This document shows, piece after piece, positions 34,784 through 44,343 of a DNA stretch of 64,000 nt. Source of the stretch: Pseudomonadota bacterium (GTDB lineage: Bacteria > Pseudomonadota > Alphaproteobacteria > Sneathiellales > Sneathiellaceae). The DNA lies in NCBI GenBank assembly GCA_024743055.1, contig JANSXH010000001.1, positions 248,001 to 312,000 of the forward strand. The letters are read 5' to 3'. The notes below the pieces were generated by a model. That model saw only the letters and a program-made list of their open reading frames with translations, was not told the DNA's origin and did no database searches. The translations under genes were made by a program, and so were the position numbers. The first letter of the stretch is position 1. The number at the start of each line of letters is the position of its first letter.

Positions 34784-34816
34784 TTTGACACGTCGCTTTA
34801 TCGGCGACGTGTCAAA
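34784..34816 (+). terminator. Hairpin between Cache and chemoreceptor genes
   Basis: Perfect 13-bp arms (TTTGACACGTCGC / GCGACGTGTCAAA) with a 7-base loop and no strong T-tract. It may partly terminate transcription or stabilise the upstream mRNA, giving unequal amounts of the small secreted protein and the receptor. Confidence 0.55.
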
Positions 34817-34848
34817 CCTCTATTCGTATCTCGTGAAGGTAACACTCA

Positions 34849-36630
34849 ATGCGCATTAATAATCTGAAAATATCAACCAAACTGCTCTTTGTACCTGTGA
34901 TATTTGTCGCCTCCCTGATCCTGCTCGGCATTGTTGCCTATTCGGGTCTCAAGGGCACACAATCGACCATGGAAGCCCTTCATGAGCAGAGCACCCAGAA
35001 ACTTGGCGCCGCCGTGCGCTATCAAAAAGATCTACAAGCCATCAATGGCGGCCTGTTTCGCCTGATTTCCCAGACGACTGCCGGTGTGGATGAGGAAAAC
35101 CTCACCAAGAGCCGGAATGCCTCCCTTGCTTACCTCAAAAAAGTAAGCGACTCCTTCAACAGCTTTGTTGAGAGCGGTGAGTTTTCTCCGACAGAGCAGG
35201 AAATCCTGACCAAGGCAAAAGAAGAACTCAAAGGCTATAGCCTGGCCGCAACGGAAGTGGTCGAGATGACCGAAGTCGACAGCTCCACCTCCGTTATCAT
35301 GATGGTTGATACGGATCAGCAATTTACAAATCTTTATGGCACTCTCGAGAAACTGACCGAGCTATGGACGGAAACCAGCGAGACAGCTGTTACCGAGGCC
35401 TTGGCAAATGTCGATGAAACCGTTCTGTCATTTATCGTCATCGCCCTCTTTGCCCTGGGTATTTCAAGCATTGTCACCCTGATGACCATTCGCATGATCA
35501 CTAAACCAGTCGTTGGTATCACTGACGTGATGGCCAAGCTGGCAGAAGGTGATCACACCGTCGAGATCATCGCCCAGGACCAGAAAAACGAAATTGGTGA
35601 GATGGCGCGGGCTGTACAGGTCTTCAAGGACAGCGCGTTGGAGCGTTTGCGCCTTGAGGCCGACGCGGCCAAGGCTGCGGAACAGCGTCAGGAGCAGGAA
35701 CGTGCCGAAAGCGCACGTGAAGCTGAACGCGAAGAGAAAGAGCGGGCCCGCGAACAGGCGGATAACGCCGCCAAGGAAGAACGGGCTCAGAAAATTGCCA
35801 GCCTCATTTCCGGTTTTGAAGGCCGGGTTCAGGAGATGCTGACAACGGTGATTAGTGCAGCGCAGGAACTTCAGTCCACTGCAACTTCCATGACCAACAC
35901 CGCGGAAACCTCTCGGGATCTGTCGGAAGCCGTTGCCATGGCCTCCGGCGAGGCGTCCAGCAATGTTCAGACTGTTGCCGCGGCAGCGGAGGAACTGACG
36001 ACATCGATCAACGAGATCAGCCGCCAGGTTCAACAGGCCAACACGGTTTCTGAAGATGCCGTGAATGAAGCGACCAACAGCTCAAGCTCTGTCTCCAAGC
36101 TCGCGGATACAGCGAAGCGGATCAGCGAAGTGGTCAATATGATCAGCGATATCGCTGGTCAGACCAACTTGCTGGCCTTGAATGCCACGATCGAGGCAGC
36201 CCGGGCAGGAGATGCCGGTAAGGGATTTGCCGTTGTCGCCTCCGAAGTGAAAAGCCTGGCCACTCAAACCGCCAAGGCAACGGAAGAGATCGGCTCGCAG
36301 ATCAGTGACATGCAGCTCGCAACGGAAGAAGCCGTCTCGGCCATCGGCAATATTGACAATGTGATCAATACCATTCGCGAAAGCACCGTCAGTATTTCCT
36401 CGGCCATTGAGGAGCAGAGCGCCGCCACCAATGAAATCTCCCGCAATGTGCAGGAGGCGTCAAACGGCACCATGCAGGTTTCCTCGAAAATCGGCGATGT
36501 CTCCGACAAGACCTCGGATACGGGCGCGGCCGCCTCGCAGGTTCTGTCGGCATCCGCTAAAATGGAGGAATTGTCCAACAGCCTCAAATCCGACATTGAA
36601 GACTTTCTCAAACAAGTCAGAGCCGCGTAA
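34849..36630 (+). CDS. Methyl-accepting chemotaxis protein
   Basis: 593 residues. Membrane helices lie at about 12-33 and 190-214, enclosing a ~155-residue helical periplasmic domain. A HAMP domain follows ([20 protein letters not shown], about 215-268), then an unusually Glu/Arg/Ala-rich coiled-coil segment (about 265-315). The signalling domain has the highly conserved hairpin tip [20 protein letters not shown] (about 430-449) and adaptation-helix Glu/Gln pairs. There is no CheR-tethering pentapeptide at the C-terminus. It probably acts with the small Cache protein encoded upstream; ligand unknown. Confidence 0.95.
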   Translation: MRINNLKISTKLLFVPVIFVASLILLGIVAYSGLKGTQSTMEALHEQSTQKLGAAVRYQKDLQAINGGLFRLISQTTAGVDEENLTKSRNASLAYLKKVSDSFNSFVESGEFSPTEQEILTKAKEELKGYSLAATEVVEMTEVDSSTSVIMMVDTDQQFTNLYGTLEKLTELWTETSETAVTEALANVDETVLSFIVIALFALGISSIVTLMTIRMITKPVVGITDVMAKLAEGDHTVEIIAQDQKNEIGEMARAVQVFKDSALERLRLEADAAKAAEQRQEQERAESAREAEREEKERAREQADNAAKEERAQKIASLISGFEGRVQEMLTTVISAAQELQSTATSMTNTAETSRDLSEAVAMASGEASSNVQTVAAAAEELTTSINEISRQVQQANTVSEDAVNEATNSSSSVSKLADTAKRISEVVNMISDIAGQTNLLALNATIEAARAGDAGKGFAVVASEVKSLATQTAKATEEIGSQISDMQLATEEAVSAIGNIDNVINTIRESTVSISSAIEEQSAATNEISRNVQEASNGTMQVSSKIGDVSDKTSDTGAAASQVLSASAKMEELSNSLKSDIEDFLKQVRAA

Positions 36631-36667
36631 AGAGCTTCTGACTTTCTGAGACACTCCCTTCAACCCC

Positions 36668-36724
36668 GATCCTGCAGGTCTGGAAAGTTTTTTCCGGGCT
36701 TGCGGGATCATTTTTGCATTTTTG
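36668..36724 (+). terminator. Terminator after the chemoreceptor gene
   Basis: GATCCTGCA ... TGCGGGATC stem with one G-U pair and inner GGAAA/TTTCC pairing, followed by ATTTTTGCATTTTTGC. It fits termination of the plus-strand chemoreceptor transcript. The convergent HxlR gene ends at 36814. Confidence 0.65.
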
Positions 36725-36813
36725 CAAAACTTCAGGCCATTTTTAGGCTTTAGTTTTTCATTTTTGCAAAAACGCCAATCACTGGCCAAGATCTTCCTGG
36801 CCAAACTCGATAC

Positions 36814-37278
36814 CTAATCCCCTGTTTTCAATGCAGGCGCCCCCGGCCCCGGACGGCGTCGGATATTTTCCGGCAAGACGGACGCCCCGGAGGAGGTGAG
36901 CATGGCCATTGACTGGATTGGTTCTCCGGTCGTTCGATCCACGAGCAGCACCGGCTCTTCTCCGTCCCCGAACAGATTTTCATTCCCCCACATATGCAAG
37001 GCCACCATCACCGGCAATAAGGCACGACCACTTTCCGTCAGATGATAGGCATAGCGAACGCCCCGCTCCCCGATATCTGACTTCTCAAAAACGCCTTCCT
37101 GTACCAACAGGGCAAGACGATCTGTCAGAAGGTTCTTGGCAATCCCCGTCCGCTTATGGAAATCACTAAAGCGGGAAATGCCGCCAAACGCTTCCCGGAC
37201 AATCAGCAAAGTCCAGCGATCCCCGATGATATTGAGGCTGTGGGCAATGGGACAGGCTTCCGTATGTCGCTGTGTCAC
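36814..37278 (-). CDS. HxlR-family transcriptional regulator
   Basis: 154 residues from GTG 37278, which has GGAGA at the right distance and aligns with the usual family start; the frame is open to 37329 without a site. Winged helix with the family core CPIAHSLNIIGDRWTLLIVR and the recognition region GISRFSDFHKRTGIAKNLLT. A 25-residue Pro-rich C-terminal tail follows. It is divergent from the SDR/DsbA-isomerase pair, with a palindrome in between, and probably represses that pair in response to a small reactive compound. Confidence 0.92.
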   Translation of the reverse strand: MTQRHTEACPIAHSLNIIGDRWTLLIVREAFGGISRFSDFHKRTGIAKNLLTDRLALLVQEGVFEKSDIGERGVRYAYHLTESGRALLPVMVALHMWGNENLFGDGEEPVLLVDRTTGEPIQSMAMLTSSGASVLPENIRRRPGPGAPALKTGD

Positions 37279-37348
37279 AGAGGTCTCCGTAAATTTAAAA
37301 AGTGTAACGGCATTAAATAGTGGTAGCAATTCGAAACTATATACTATA

Positions 37349-37369
37349 TTAGTAGTGAAAAGCTACTAA
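37349..37369. promoter_or_regulatory. Palindrome, putative HxlR operator
   Basis: TTAGTAG-7 bases-CTACTAA in the divergent region between the HxlR gene and the SDR gene, 49 bases upstream of the chosen SDR start. The perfect half-sites and position fit an operator for the neighbouring regulator. Confidence 0.55.
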
Positions 37370-37417
37370 ATGAAAAAGAACAGATTTTCAAACATCTGCC
37401 ACAAGAAAGAAATCCAC

Positions 37418-38155
37418 ATGAGCAAAGCAAAATCATCCTGTCTCGTTATCGGTGCCGGTGACGACACGGGAAGTGCCGTCGCGCGCGCTTTTGCGCAGGA
37501 GGGCATGGTCGCCTGCCTGGTCCGCCGCCCCCGACATGGTGACGCCCTTGAGGCGCAGGCGAACGCCCTTCGCGCTGATGGGCTTGAGGCAGTGGCTCTG
37601 CCCACAGATGCTCGAGACGAAGAGGCGATGATTGGTCTGGTGGAGAAAATAGAAAACGAAATTGCGCCGATCGAGGTCGCGGTTTTCAATATCGGCGCCA
37701 ATGTTAATTTCTCGATCACCGAAACCACTTCCCGGGTCTATCGAAAAGTCTGGGAAATGGCCTGCTTCTCCGGCTTTCTCATGGGCCGGGAAGTCGCCAA
37801 AAACATGTTGGAGAGAGGTCACGGAACCATCATCTTTACGGGTGCGACCGCCAGTGTTCGTGGCGGCCCTGGATACAGCGCCTTCGCTGGCGCCAAACAT
37901 GGCTTACGCGCCCTCGCCCAATCCATGGCCCGGGAACTGGGACCAAAGAATATCCATGTGGCCCATACGGTCATTGACGGTGCCATTGATTCCAAATTTA
38001 TCCGTGAAAACCGGCCCGAGGTGAACCAATTGCGGGACGAGGACGCCATCCTTAATCCGGAACATATCGCCCGCAATTATGTGATGTTGCACCAGCAACC
38101 TCGCACCGCCTGGACCCATGAACTTGATTTGCGCCCCTGGAAAGAAACCTGGTAG
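37418..38155 (+). CDS. Short-chain dehydrogenase/reductase
   Basis: 245 residues from ATG 37418; an earlier in-frame ATG at 37370 would place the start directly after the palindrome and adds a poor N-terminus. The cofactor loop is atypical (VIGAGDDTGSAVARAF, without the TGxxxGIG form). The NNAG motif is replaced by NIGAN. The catalytic Ser lies in FTGATASVRGGPGYSAFAGAKHG, in which Tyr and Lys (YSAFAGAK) are conserved. It probably uses NAD(P) on a hydroxy or oxo substrate. It is 11 bp before the DsbA-type isomerase gene and under the divergent HxlR. Confidence 0.88.
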   Translation: MSKAKSSCLVIGAGDDTGSAVARAFAQEGMVACLVRRPRHGDALEAQANALRADGLEAVALPTDARDEEAMIGLVEKIENEIAPIEVAVFNIGANVNFSITETTSRVYRKVWEMACFSGFLMGREVAKNMLERGHGTIIFTGATASVRGGPGYSAFAGAKHGLRALAQSMARELGPKNIHVAHTVIDGAIDSKFIRENRPEVNQLRDEDAILNPEHIARNYVMLHQQPRTAWTHELDLRPWKETW

Positions 38156-38166
38156 GAGACAATAAG

Positions 38167-38778
38167 ATGACACAAACCGTAGATTTCATATTCGATTTCG
38201 GCAGCCCCAACGCCTATATGGCCCATAAATGTATCGCCGGAATTGCCGAGCGGACAGGCGCGGAGTTTCGCTATATCCCCTGCCTCCTGGGTGGCATCCA
38301 TAAATCCACCAACAATCAGCCACCCATGATCGCCTTTGGCGACGTCAAGGGAAAGCTTGAATATGGCCGTCTTGAAATGCAGCGGTTTATTAAAAAGCAC
38401 GAGCTTACAAAATTCACCTTCAACAGCAATTTCCCAGTGATCACGCTGATGCTGATGCGCGGCGCTATTGCTGCGGAGCAGGATGGCAATCTGATGGACT
38501 ATATTGAAGCGGGCCTCGCCTGCATGTGGGAAGAAAACAAGAAAATGGACGATCCGGAAGTCTTCGTCGCCAGCCTGACGGAAAAAGGCCTCAACGGTGA
38601 AGACATCCTCAAACGCACACAGGATCCGGACGTCAAAGCCAAACTGATCGAAAACACCACGGCGGCTGTTGAACGCGGTTGCTTTGGCATCCCGACATTC
38701 TATGTGGGCGGTGAAATCTTCTTCGGCAAAGACAGGCTTCTCGATCTTGAAGAAGAGATCCTGGCTCAAGCCGGATGA
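38167..38778 (+). CDS. 2-hydroxychromene-2-carboxylate isomerase-like DsbA-family protein
   Basis: 203 residues with the characteristic N-terminus DFIFDFGSPNAYMAHK (Ser-Pro at the glutathione-activating position) and the C-terminal RGCFGIPTFYVGGEIFFGKDR. HCCA isomerases are glutathione-dependent enzymes of naphthalene and other aromatic breakdown, and many relatives act on other substrates or as kappa-class glutathione transferases. Paired with the SDR gene under HxlR control, it looks like a detoxification or minor catabolic unit. It is a different subgroup from the DsbA-fold gene at 14836. Confidence 0.9.
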   Translation: MTQTVDFIFDFGSPNAYMAHKCIAGIAERTGAEFRYIPCLLGGIHKSTNNQPPMIAFGDVKGKLEYGRLEMQRFIKKHELTKFTFNSNFPVITLMLMRGAIAAEQDGNLMDYIEAGLACMWEENKKMDDPEVFVASLTEKGLNGEDILKRTQDPDVKAKLIENTTAAVERGCFGIPTFYVGGEIFFGKDRLLDLEEEILAQAG

Positions 38779-38830
38779 TGATCAGGCAAGGAAAGATTTG
38801 ATCATATTGGCCGCCAGAACCCCGCTTCTC

Positions 38831-40027
38831 TCAGATCAAAGTCACTGGCAAAGACTTGGGGCCGCGGAAACCAAATCCGCGGAACCTGACGTCGGCATTC
38901 GTGTCTAGCGCCAGGTTTGGGAACCGGTCAAACAGTCTGGGGAAGACGATTTCCGAAGTCAGCAAACGATAGATATCGCCTCCCATACATTGATGAGGAC
39001 CGTCTCCGAAAGTCTGATGGGCATGCGCTTCGCGATGAATATCAAATTCATGCGGCCGTTCCCAGATCTCCTCGTCGTAATTTGCGGATGCCTGTATGGC
39101 CATGACCGTCTCCCCTTCCGGGATCAGAACATCACTCATGACCACAGATTTCCTGACAATTCTCGGGCTCGCCTGAATGGGTGCCATCCAGCGCAAGCCT
39201 TCTTCGCAGGCCTGTTTCCATAGTTCCTGATTGATGCAAGCCTGCAGTTGATCCGGATGTCTGAGCAAGCCATACAGTGTGGAGAGCAGAGCATCCCGGC
39301 TTTCAATGACAGCGCCGCCGATACATATTTTCATATTCGTTCGTGTCTGACTGAGCTCAATCGGGTCGGTCTGATTGACCATTGTCGAGAGAACCGAGCC
39401 ATCGGGGGACTTCTGATGCCGTGCGATCATCTGATCGAAGCAGTCGTTCATTTCTTCATTTGCTTGATCAGAGATTTCGAAGACAGCCGGATCAAAGGAT
39501 GCATTCATGGCCCCTTGTATGAGCGCTGCTGCCCAGTCAAACAATTGCGCATCCGTTGCAGCCTCCAGGCCGAGGGCAAGTTTCAGATAACCCGCGCTTA
39601 AAGGTGCTGCTAACGTTTGCGAGAGATCAACCGCTTCCTTTCCGTTCAGTTGGTCCAGCAGATTATCTGTGAGATGTTCAAAACTTTTTTTCCAGCGGTC
39701 AGAAAGAAGCGACGGCTCGAACGCGCCCTCCATGGCGTGGCGTTCTCTCATATGGTCACAGCCGTCTTTACGCATCAATGTGTGGCCACCGAACGCCCTT
39801 TGCATGGGGGTTGTGGTGTCAAAGGAGCCGAAATGCTCCATATCCGTTTTAACTCTTCGGACGTCAGCTGCTTTAGTGAAAACAATTCGATCAATTGCTT
39901 CTATTCGCGCAATCGGCATTTCCCGCCGCAGCCGCCGATACACTTCCTCCGGGTTTTCATCCAGCATGAACAGCGTGGTTGTGCGATCAATTGGGACCGC
40001 CTTGCCCTTGGGTGAGCTTGTATTCAT
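38831..40027 (-). CDS. Cytochrome P450
   Basis: 398 residues, a soluble bacterial class I P450. The heme-binding loop is TFGDGPHQCMGGDIYR with the thiolate Cys at about residue 352, and the ExxR motif is in CEEGLRW. The I-helix reads GGAVIESRDALL, so the usual acid-Thr pair for oxygen activation is altered. No ferredoxin or ferredoxin reductase gene is adjacent. It is the last gene of a minus-strand run after a TRAP transporter and an OsmC-like protein (36-bp gap), which suggests oxidation of the imported compound. Confidence 0.93.
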   Translation of the reverse strand: MNTSSPKGKAVPIDRTTTLFMLDENPEEVYRRLRREMPIARIEAIDRIVFTKAADVRRVKTDMEHFGSFDTTTPMQRAFGGHTLMRKDGCDHMRERHAMEGAFEPSLLSDRWKKSFEHLTDNLLDQLNGKEAVDLSQTLAAPLSAGYLKLALGLEAATDAQLFDWAAALIQGAMNASFDPAVFEISDQANEEMNDCFDQMIARHQKSPDGSVLSTMVNQTDPIELSQTRTNMKICIGGAVIESRDALLSTLYGLLRHPDQLQACINQELWKQACEEGLRWMAPIQASPRIVRKSVVMSDVLIPEGETVMAIQASANYDEEIWERPHEFDIHREAHAHQTFGDGPHQCMGGDIYRLLTSEIVFPRLFDRFPNLALDTNADVRFRGFGFRGPKSLPVTLI

Positions 40028-40063
40028 TGCTCTCTCCGATCATCGTTTTCTCGGTAATCCGGT

Positions 40064-40477
40064 TTAACGGGAGGCTTCAGGTTCGACAGTAATATTGACT
40101 TCACAGTTTAGAGTATTGCTGACCGTGCAAAACGCCTTTGTTTGCTCAACGATGCGCGGGATCAGTTCCTTTTCCTCAATCGGGCGGCCCATGATTGTGA
40201 TGTCCATAACTTCAATACGTCCGGGAAGAACCGGCGCCTTGGTCCCGACGACTTTCAACATAAAAGGATGAAGGGCTACTTTGTTTTGCGACGCAGACCA
40301 TTGCATGGATTTGACGATGCAGGAACCCAGTGATGCGATCAATGTATCCACTGGTGTCTGGGTTGGCGGTGCCGGACTGAAGTCCGATGGCTCGGTATGG
40401 GCATACTCGACTTGGTCGGCGCCATCGAATGTAACATAAACCGGCCCGAATGATTTCGGTTTAATTTTCAATGCCAT
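40064..40477 (-). CDS. OsmC-like protein
   Basis: 137 residues with the OsmC/Ohr fold. The first redox cysteine lies in LIASLGSCIVKSM and the second in TKAFCTVSNTLN, the same spacing as in OsmC peroxiredoxins that reduce organic hydroperoxides. It sits between the TRAP transporter genes (16-bp gap) and the P450 gene, so it could detoxify peroxides formed there, though OsmC-like proteins also have other thiol roles. Confidence 0.9.
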   Translation of the reverse strand: MALKIKPKSFGPVYVTFDGADQVEYAHTEPSDFSPAPPTQTPVDTLIASLGSCIVKSMQWSASQNKVALHPFMLKVVGTKAPVLPGRIEVMDITIMGRPIEEKELIPRIVEQTKAFCTVSNTLNCEVNITVEPEASR

Positions 40478-40493
40478 ATAAGTGTTTCCTACA

Positions 40494-41786
40494 TCAAAAT
40501 AGAAGGTTTGGCAGATACAAGGCCAAGACCGGAAAGAGGGTGAGAATAAAGATCATGAACAGATGGATGATCCAGTAAGGCACCGTTGCCGTTGCCACCC
40601 GACCAAGGCTAACCTCGTTTTTCGTCAGGGCCGTCAGGACCGACAGGTTAAGTCCAACGGGAGGGGTCACCTGCCCAATCTCAATAACAATGGTAATGAC
40701 GACACCGATCCAGATCGGATCAAAACCGAGGCCAGTCAGCAAGGGAAAGACCACGGGAAGGGTCATGATCATCAGGGAAAGCCCATCGAAGAAACATCCG
40801 AGGATCAGGTAGATGAGAACAACGATCAGCAATACGATATAGGTACCCAGCCCACTTTCCGCCACAGCTCCCAGGATCTGTTGCGGGATGCCGAGAATAC
40901 TGACGGACTGGGCGAGAATAGTCGCTCCGAGGACGAGGAAGCCAACAGCCGAAAACAGCAGCACCGATTGATAGATAGCTTCAATCAGCTTTCGAAAAGT
41001 AAGATCTCCCCAGATGGAGCAGATGAAAATTGCGAGGACAACACCGACGCCGGCGGCTTCCGTCGGAGTTGCCAGACCACCAACGATACTCCCAATAACT
41101 GCAAAGATCAGGGCCAGCAACGGCCAGATCTGCTTAAAGCCTGCGAGGGTCTGCATCAGAGACCCTGTTCCCGGGTCACGGGGTGCAATCGCTGGGTTGC
41201 GCAGGCATTTAACCAGCAGGTACAGCATGAACAACGCGCCGACCAGCAGTCCGGGAATAATTCCAGCGGCAAAAAGCCGGCCAATAGAAGTTTCCGTCAG
41301 CGCTCCAAAAATCAGAAAGGACAGGCTTGGCGGGATCAGTAGCCCGAGGGTGCCCCCTCCTGCCAAACTCCCTACCACGGTATCCTTGTCATACCCTCGT
41401 TTCGACATTTCAGGATAGGCAACGGATCCAACTGCCGCTGCGGTCGAAAGGCTTGACCCGCTCACCGCCCCAAACAGGGTACATACCGCAATATTCGTAT
41501 GCAGCAACCCGCCAGGTACCCGCCGAAACAAAGGTGAAAAGGCGGAGTAAGCTTTTTCACTGATGCCGCTCCGAAGCAGGATTTCCCCCAACAGAATGAA
41601 CATGGGAACGGCACTGAGGGTGAAGGAATTGAAGACGCTCCAGATCGCATCCACTGCCAGAGAGGTCGCACCGTTGGAGAAGAAATACAGGATTATCAAT
41701 CCGGTCAGCCCCAGGGCCGCGCCCAATGCGACACCAGTGCTTGCTGTTGCAATCAAGCCGCCGATCAGGGTCGTCCAGAACATCAA
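40494..41786 (-). CDS. TRAP transporter large membrane subunit (DctM family), system 1
   Basis: 430 residues with about 12 membrane helices. Family signatures are the GAVSGSSLSTAAAVGSVAYPEM segment (described here in part) and the helical-hairpin motif LLIPPSLSFLIFGAL. It is the sodium-driven channel subunit for organic acids or sulfonates. The start overlaps the end of the small subunit gene by four bases (ATGA), indicating translational coupling. Belongs to the operon dctP-dctQ-dctM-osmC-P450. Confidence 0.94.
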   Translation of the reverse strand: MMFWTTLIGGLIATASTGVALGAALGLTGLIILYFFSNGATSLAVDAIWSVFNSFTLSAVPMFILLGEILLRSGISEKAYSAFSPLFRRVPGGLLHTNIAVCTLFGAVSGSSLSTAAAVGSVAYPEMSKRGYDKDTVVGSLAGGGTLGLLIPPSLSFLIFGALTETSIGRLFAAGIIPGLLVGALFMLYLLVKCLRNPAIAPRDPGTGSLMQTLAGFKQIWPLLALIFAVIGSIVGGLATPTEAAGVGVVLAIFICSIWGDLTFRKLIEAIYQSVLLFSAVGFLVLGATILAQSVSILGIPQQILGAVAESGLGTYIVLLIVVLIYLILGCFFDGLSLMIMTLPVVFPLLTGLGFDPIWIGVVITIVIEIGQVTPPVGLNLSVLTALTKNEVSLGRVATATVPYWIIHLFMIFILTLFPVLALYLPNLLF

Positions 41787-42328
41787 TTCAGCTCTCCATC
41801 AGGTTTGGAAAGACCGGAATCGAATTCCTCATCATCAGTCCTATCGATAGCCCCTGTCAGGCGGGCGACAAAGATAGCGCATGTGAGGGTAAGAGACAGC
41901 GGCATCAAGGCCATCCAAGGATAGAGAAGGATCCGCGCCGTCTCCGTCTTCAGATTTCGTTTAAAAGCGAACTCAAACCAGGGAATGGTTTCCAGTATTA
42001 ACCAGGCGAAGAACCCAATCCCCACCAGCAAGGCCGCAATCTGTATCGCGAGGTGCCACTTGCCCTTCAGTAGGTTAGCCACAATGGAAACTCGAACATG
42101 CTTCGCCTTCAAGGTGACCATAGGCAGGCCCAGAAACAGCGAGACACTCAACAACAATCCAACGACTTCCTCGGTAATATGCAAAGGCGTGTTGGCAAAT
42201 TTTCGCATCAAGACGCTTGTCACGATAATGCCGACGATGGCGATCATTCCAAGCGCAGCGGTGCCAGCGCACGCAAGGGCTATTTTATCCAGCCCTTGCG
42301 CGACTGCTTTCTTGAACGTCTCGGACAT
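41783..42328 (-). CDS. TRAP transporter small membrane subunit (DctQ family), system 1
   Basis: 181 residues with four predicted membrane helices and the DctQ pattern (EEVVGLLLSVSLFLGLPMVT, then KAKHVRVSIVANLL). It pairs with the DctM subunit encoded next. It is 9 bp after the binding-protein gene, on the same strand. Confidence 0.92.
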   Translation of the reverse strand: MSETFKKAVAQGLDKIALACAGTAALGMIAIVGIIVTSVLMRKFANTPLHITEEVVGLLLSVSLFLGLPMVTLKAKHVRVSIVANLLKGKWHLAIQIAALLVGIGFFAWLILETIPWFEFAFKRNLKTETARILLYPWMALMPLSLTLTCAIFVARLTGAIDRTDDEEFDSGLSKPDGELN

Positions 42329-42337
42329 AGGGCCGGT

Positions 42338-43348
42338 TTAGCGCCCCAGGGCTTTCAGAACCCGCTCCCGATAAGCCGGTGCATTACCGCCTGCTTCCTC
42401 AGCCAGCATTTTCCAGGTTTCCGTGACCGAAGAAACGAACTGATCCCGATCTTCCTGAGGGAAATCTTCACCCCAAACAATGCCGCCTTCAACCAGCTTT
42501 TCCCGAGCCGCGAGTTCACGTTCCAGGTCATCGTCATACTGGTTGGTACGATTCCAGAGATCATCAGCAGCTTTGGCCACCGCCGCTTTCACTTTGTCAT
42601 CGGTTTTATCCCAACGTTCGGTTGACACGCCGATTACATAGGGCCCAGAAGCCATCGGATACAGGAAGGACGCATATTTCGAAACCTCCTGAAGAGAGAC
42701 CGTATGGGCGTAAAGTGCCGGATACAGGGCGCAGTCGACCACACCGGTTTTCATGGCAACATACATATCCTCTTGAGGAATGATCTGAGCCGCCACGCCA
42801 AGGCGGGTAAAGGTCTCAACCTGGTCACGAGCCCAGACCCGAAGTTTCTTCGACTTCAGATCCTCGATGGTCCGGACAGGCTCATCCCGGCAGAATACAG
42901 ATACTGACAACATTGGAATTGCCGCATATCCAACAGAGGATACGCCCCACTCCTTAAATTCTTCTTCGTATATTTCACGTACCGTAGGTATGGCCTTTTC
43001 AAATTCCTCAATGGAACCAATTGTCCCCTGAACCACAACAGAACTGAGCGCCGGCGCATCCCGTCCCAGATAGTTGGCCCACATCAGGCTCATTTCCACG
43101 GCACCTTTTGGCAGAAACCTCAAGGTATCCGTATTCGGAAGGCCAAGCGAACCGCCACTATAAATTTTGACAGTGGTTTCTCCCGCTAGCGCTTCATTTA
43201 CGTCCGCAGTGAATTTTTCAAGCTCTGCAGTTTCGGGCCGCGTTTCTGGAAGGAAATTATTGAATCTCCATTCCTCGGCTACGGCAGCTGGGATAGTTAG
43301 GCTCAGCCCTGTCAGGCTAACGGCAAGAATTCTTGATATTTTATTCAT
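42338..43348 (-). CDS. TRAP transporter substrate-binding protein (DctP family), system 1
   Basis: 336 residues from ATG 43348, with a near-perfect AGGAGGT site. The signal peptide (LAVSLTGLSLTIPAAVA) is cleaved before EEWRFNNFLP. DctP features: ALAGETTVKIYSGGSLGLPN and the carboxylate-binding region ending in LRVWARDQVETFTRLGV, with the usual Arg. First structural gene of the operon, 122 bp after the LysR gene. The ligand is not identifiable; the LysR and the divergent aldehyde dehydrogenase operon hint at an organic acid or sulfonate. Confidence 0.93.
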   Translation of the reverse strand: MNKISRILAVSLTGLSLTIPAAVAEEWRFNNFLPETRPETAELEKFTADVNEALAGETTVKIYSGGSLGLPNTDTLRFLPKGAVEMSLMWANYLGRDAPALSSVVVQGTIGSIEEFEKAIPTVREIYEEEFKEWGVSSVGYAAIPMLSVSVFCRDEPVRTIEDLKSKKLRVWARDQVETFTRLGVAAQIIPQEDMYVAMKTGVVDCALYPALYAHTVSLQEVSKYASFLYPMASGPYVIGVSTERWDKTDDKVKAAVAKAADDLWNRTNQYDDDLERELAAREKLVEGGIVWGEDFPQEDRDQFVSSVTETWKMLAEEAGGNAPAYRERVLKALGR

Positions 43349-43470
43349 TATGGTACCTCCTAAAAAAACAGCATAGCACTGCAAGAGGCTTTGTCAGAAG
43401 AAAAATGGACGTGATCTGTTAAGTATTCGATCAGGCATTCACACCCGAATAATAGACAACATAGCCCCTA

Positions 43471-44343
43471 TTACTGGTTCAAAGCCGCCCGAAAAATTGC
43501 AGCTTCGAAGTCTTTTGCTGCCGGGGAAAGAGATTTATGTGTATGAGACAAGACATCTATCTGCCGGCGGGCTAACGGATCGTTGACCGGCACAAAAGCA
43601 AGGTTTTCTTTATTGGCTATCGCCATTTGCGGCAACACGGTGATACCGACACCTGATCGAACCATCGCCAGCAATGACGTCGTATTTCGAACCATCAGCT
43701 TTGAATTCAGGAGAAGTTCTTGAAAACTTTCGTTGGTGATTTGCTCACAGATTCCATTTGCAATGAAGGGTAAACCACTAAGTTCTTCCCATTCCAAAGG
43801 CCCGTTCCTCTTGACCAGCTCATGGTCTGACTGACAAACGATTCCAAACTCATCTTTGAACAAAATTTTCGTGGCGATTGAGGAATTGACCTCGCCTATT
43901 GTCGCCAGTCCAATATCTACACGTTCCCGCTCCATTTCCCTCAATACAGCGTTTGAATCCATGTCACGTATATCTATCTGGACGCTCGGATGCGTCGTTA
44001 GGAAATCTCTAACAGCTAAGGGTAAAATTTCAGTCGCAACAGATGGGACAGCAGCAATGCGCACCAGTCCTGACTGAGACCGGGCAAAGCTCTGAATAGA
44101 AGAAATCGTATGATCAAAATGATCAAGCTCCCGCGACGCTTCCTCTAATGCAAACGCACCAAGAGCGGTCAATTTATTCTTGCGATCCGACTCGAACAAC
44201 GGTGTCCCCAGATGGGCTTCAAACTGTTTGAGCATCATGGAGACGGCCGACTGCGTCCGGCCCAGTTTATCTGCGGCATCAGCAAGATTCCCGGCACGGG
44301 CCGAAACAGCAAAACATCGCAGCATCTCAATTTTTATCGCCAT
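43471..44343 (-). CDS. LysR-family regulator
   Basis: 290 residues, winged helix at the N-terminus (MLRCFAVSARAGNLADAADK, then RTQSAVSMMLKQFEAHLGTP) and the effector domain from about 90. It resembles the branch that regulates aromatic or organic-acid genes. It lies between the minus-strand TRAP operon and the divergent plus-strand aldehyde dehydrogenase operon, so it could control both. The 108-bp divergent region is AT-rich; I did not find a single convincing operator. Confidence 0.93.
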   Translation of the reverse strand: MAIKIEMLRCFAVSARAGNLADAADKLGRTQSAVSMMLKQFEAHLGTPLFESDRKNKLTALGAFALEEASRELDHFDHTISSIQSFARSQSGLVRIAAVPSVATEILPLAVRDFLTTHPSVQIDIRDMDSNAVLREMERERVDIGLATIGEVNSSIATKILFKDEFGIVCQSDHELVKRNGPLEWEELSGLPFIANGICEQITNESFQELLLNSKLMVRNTTSLLAMVRSGVGITVLPQMAIANKENLAFVPVNDPLARRQIDVLSHTHKSLSPAAKDFEAAIFRAALNQ

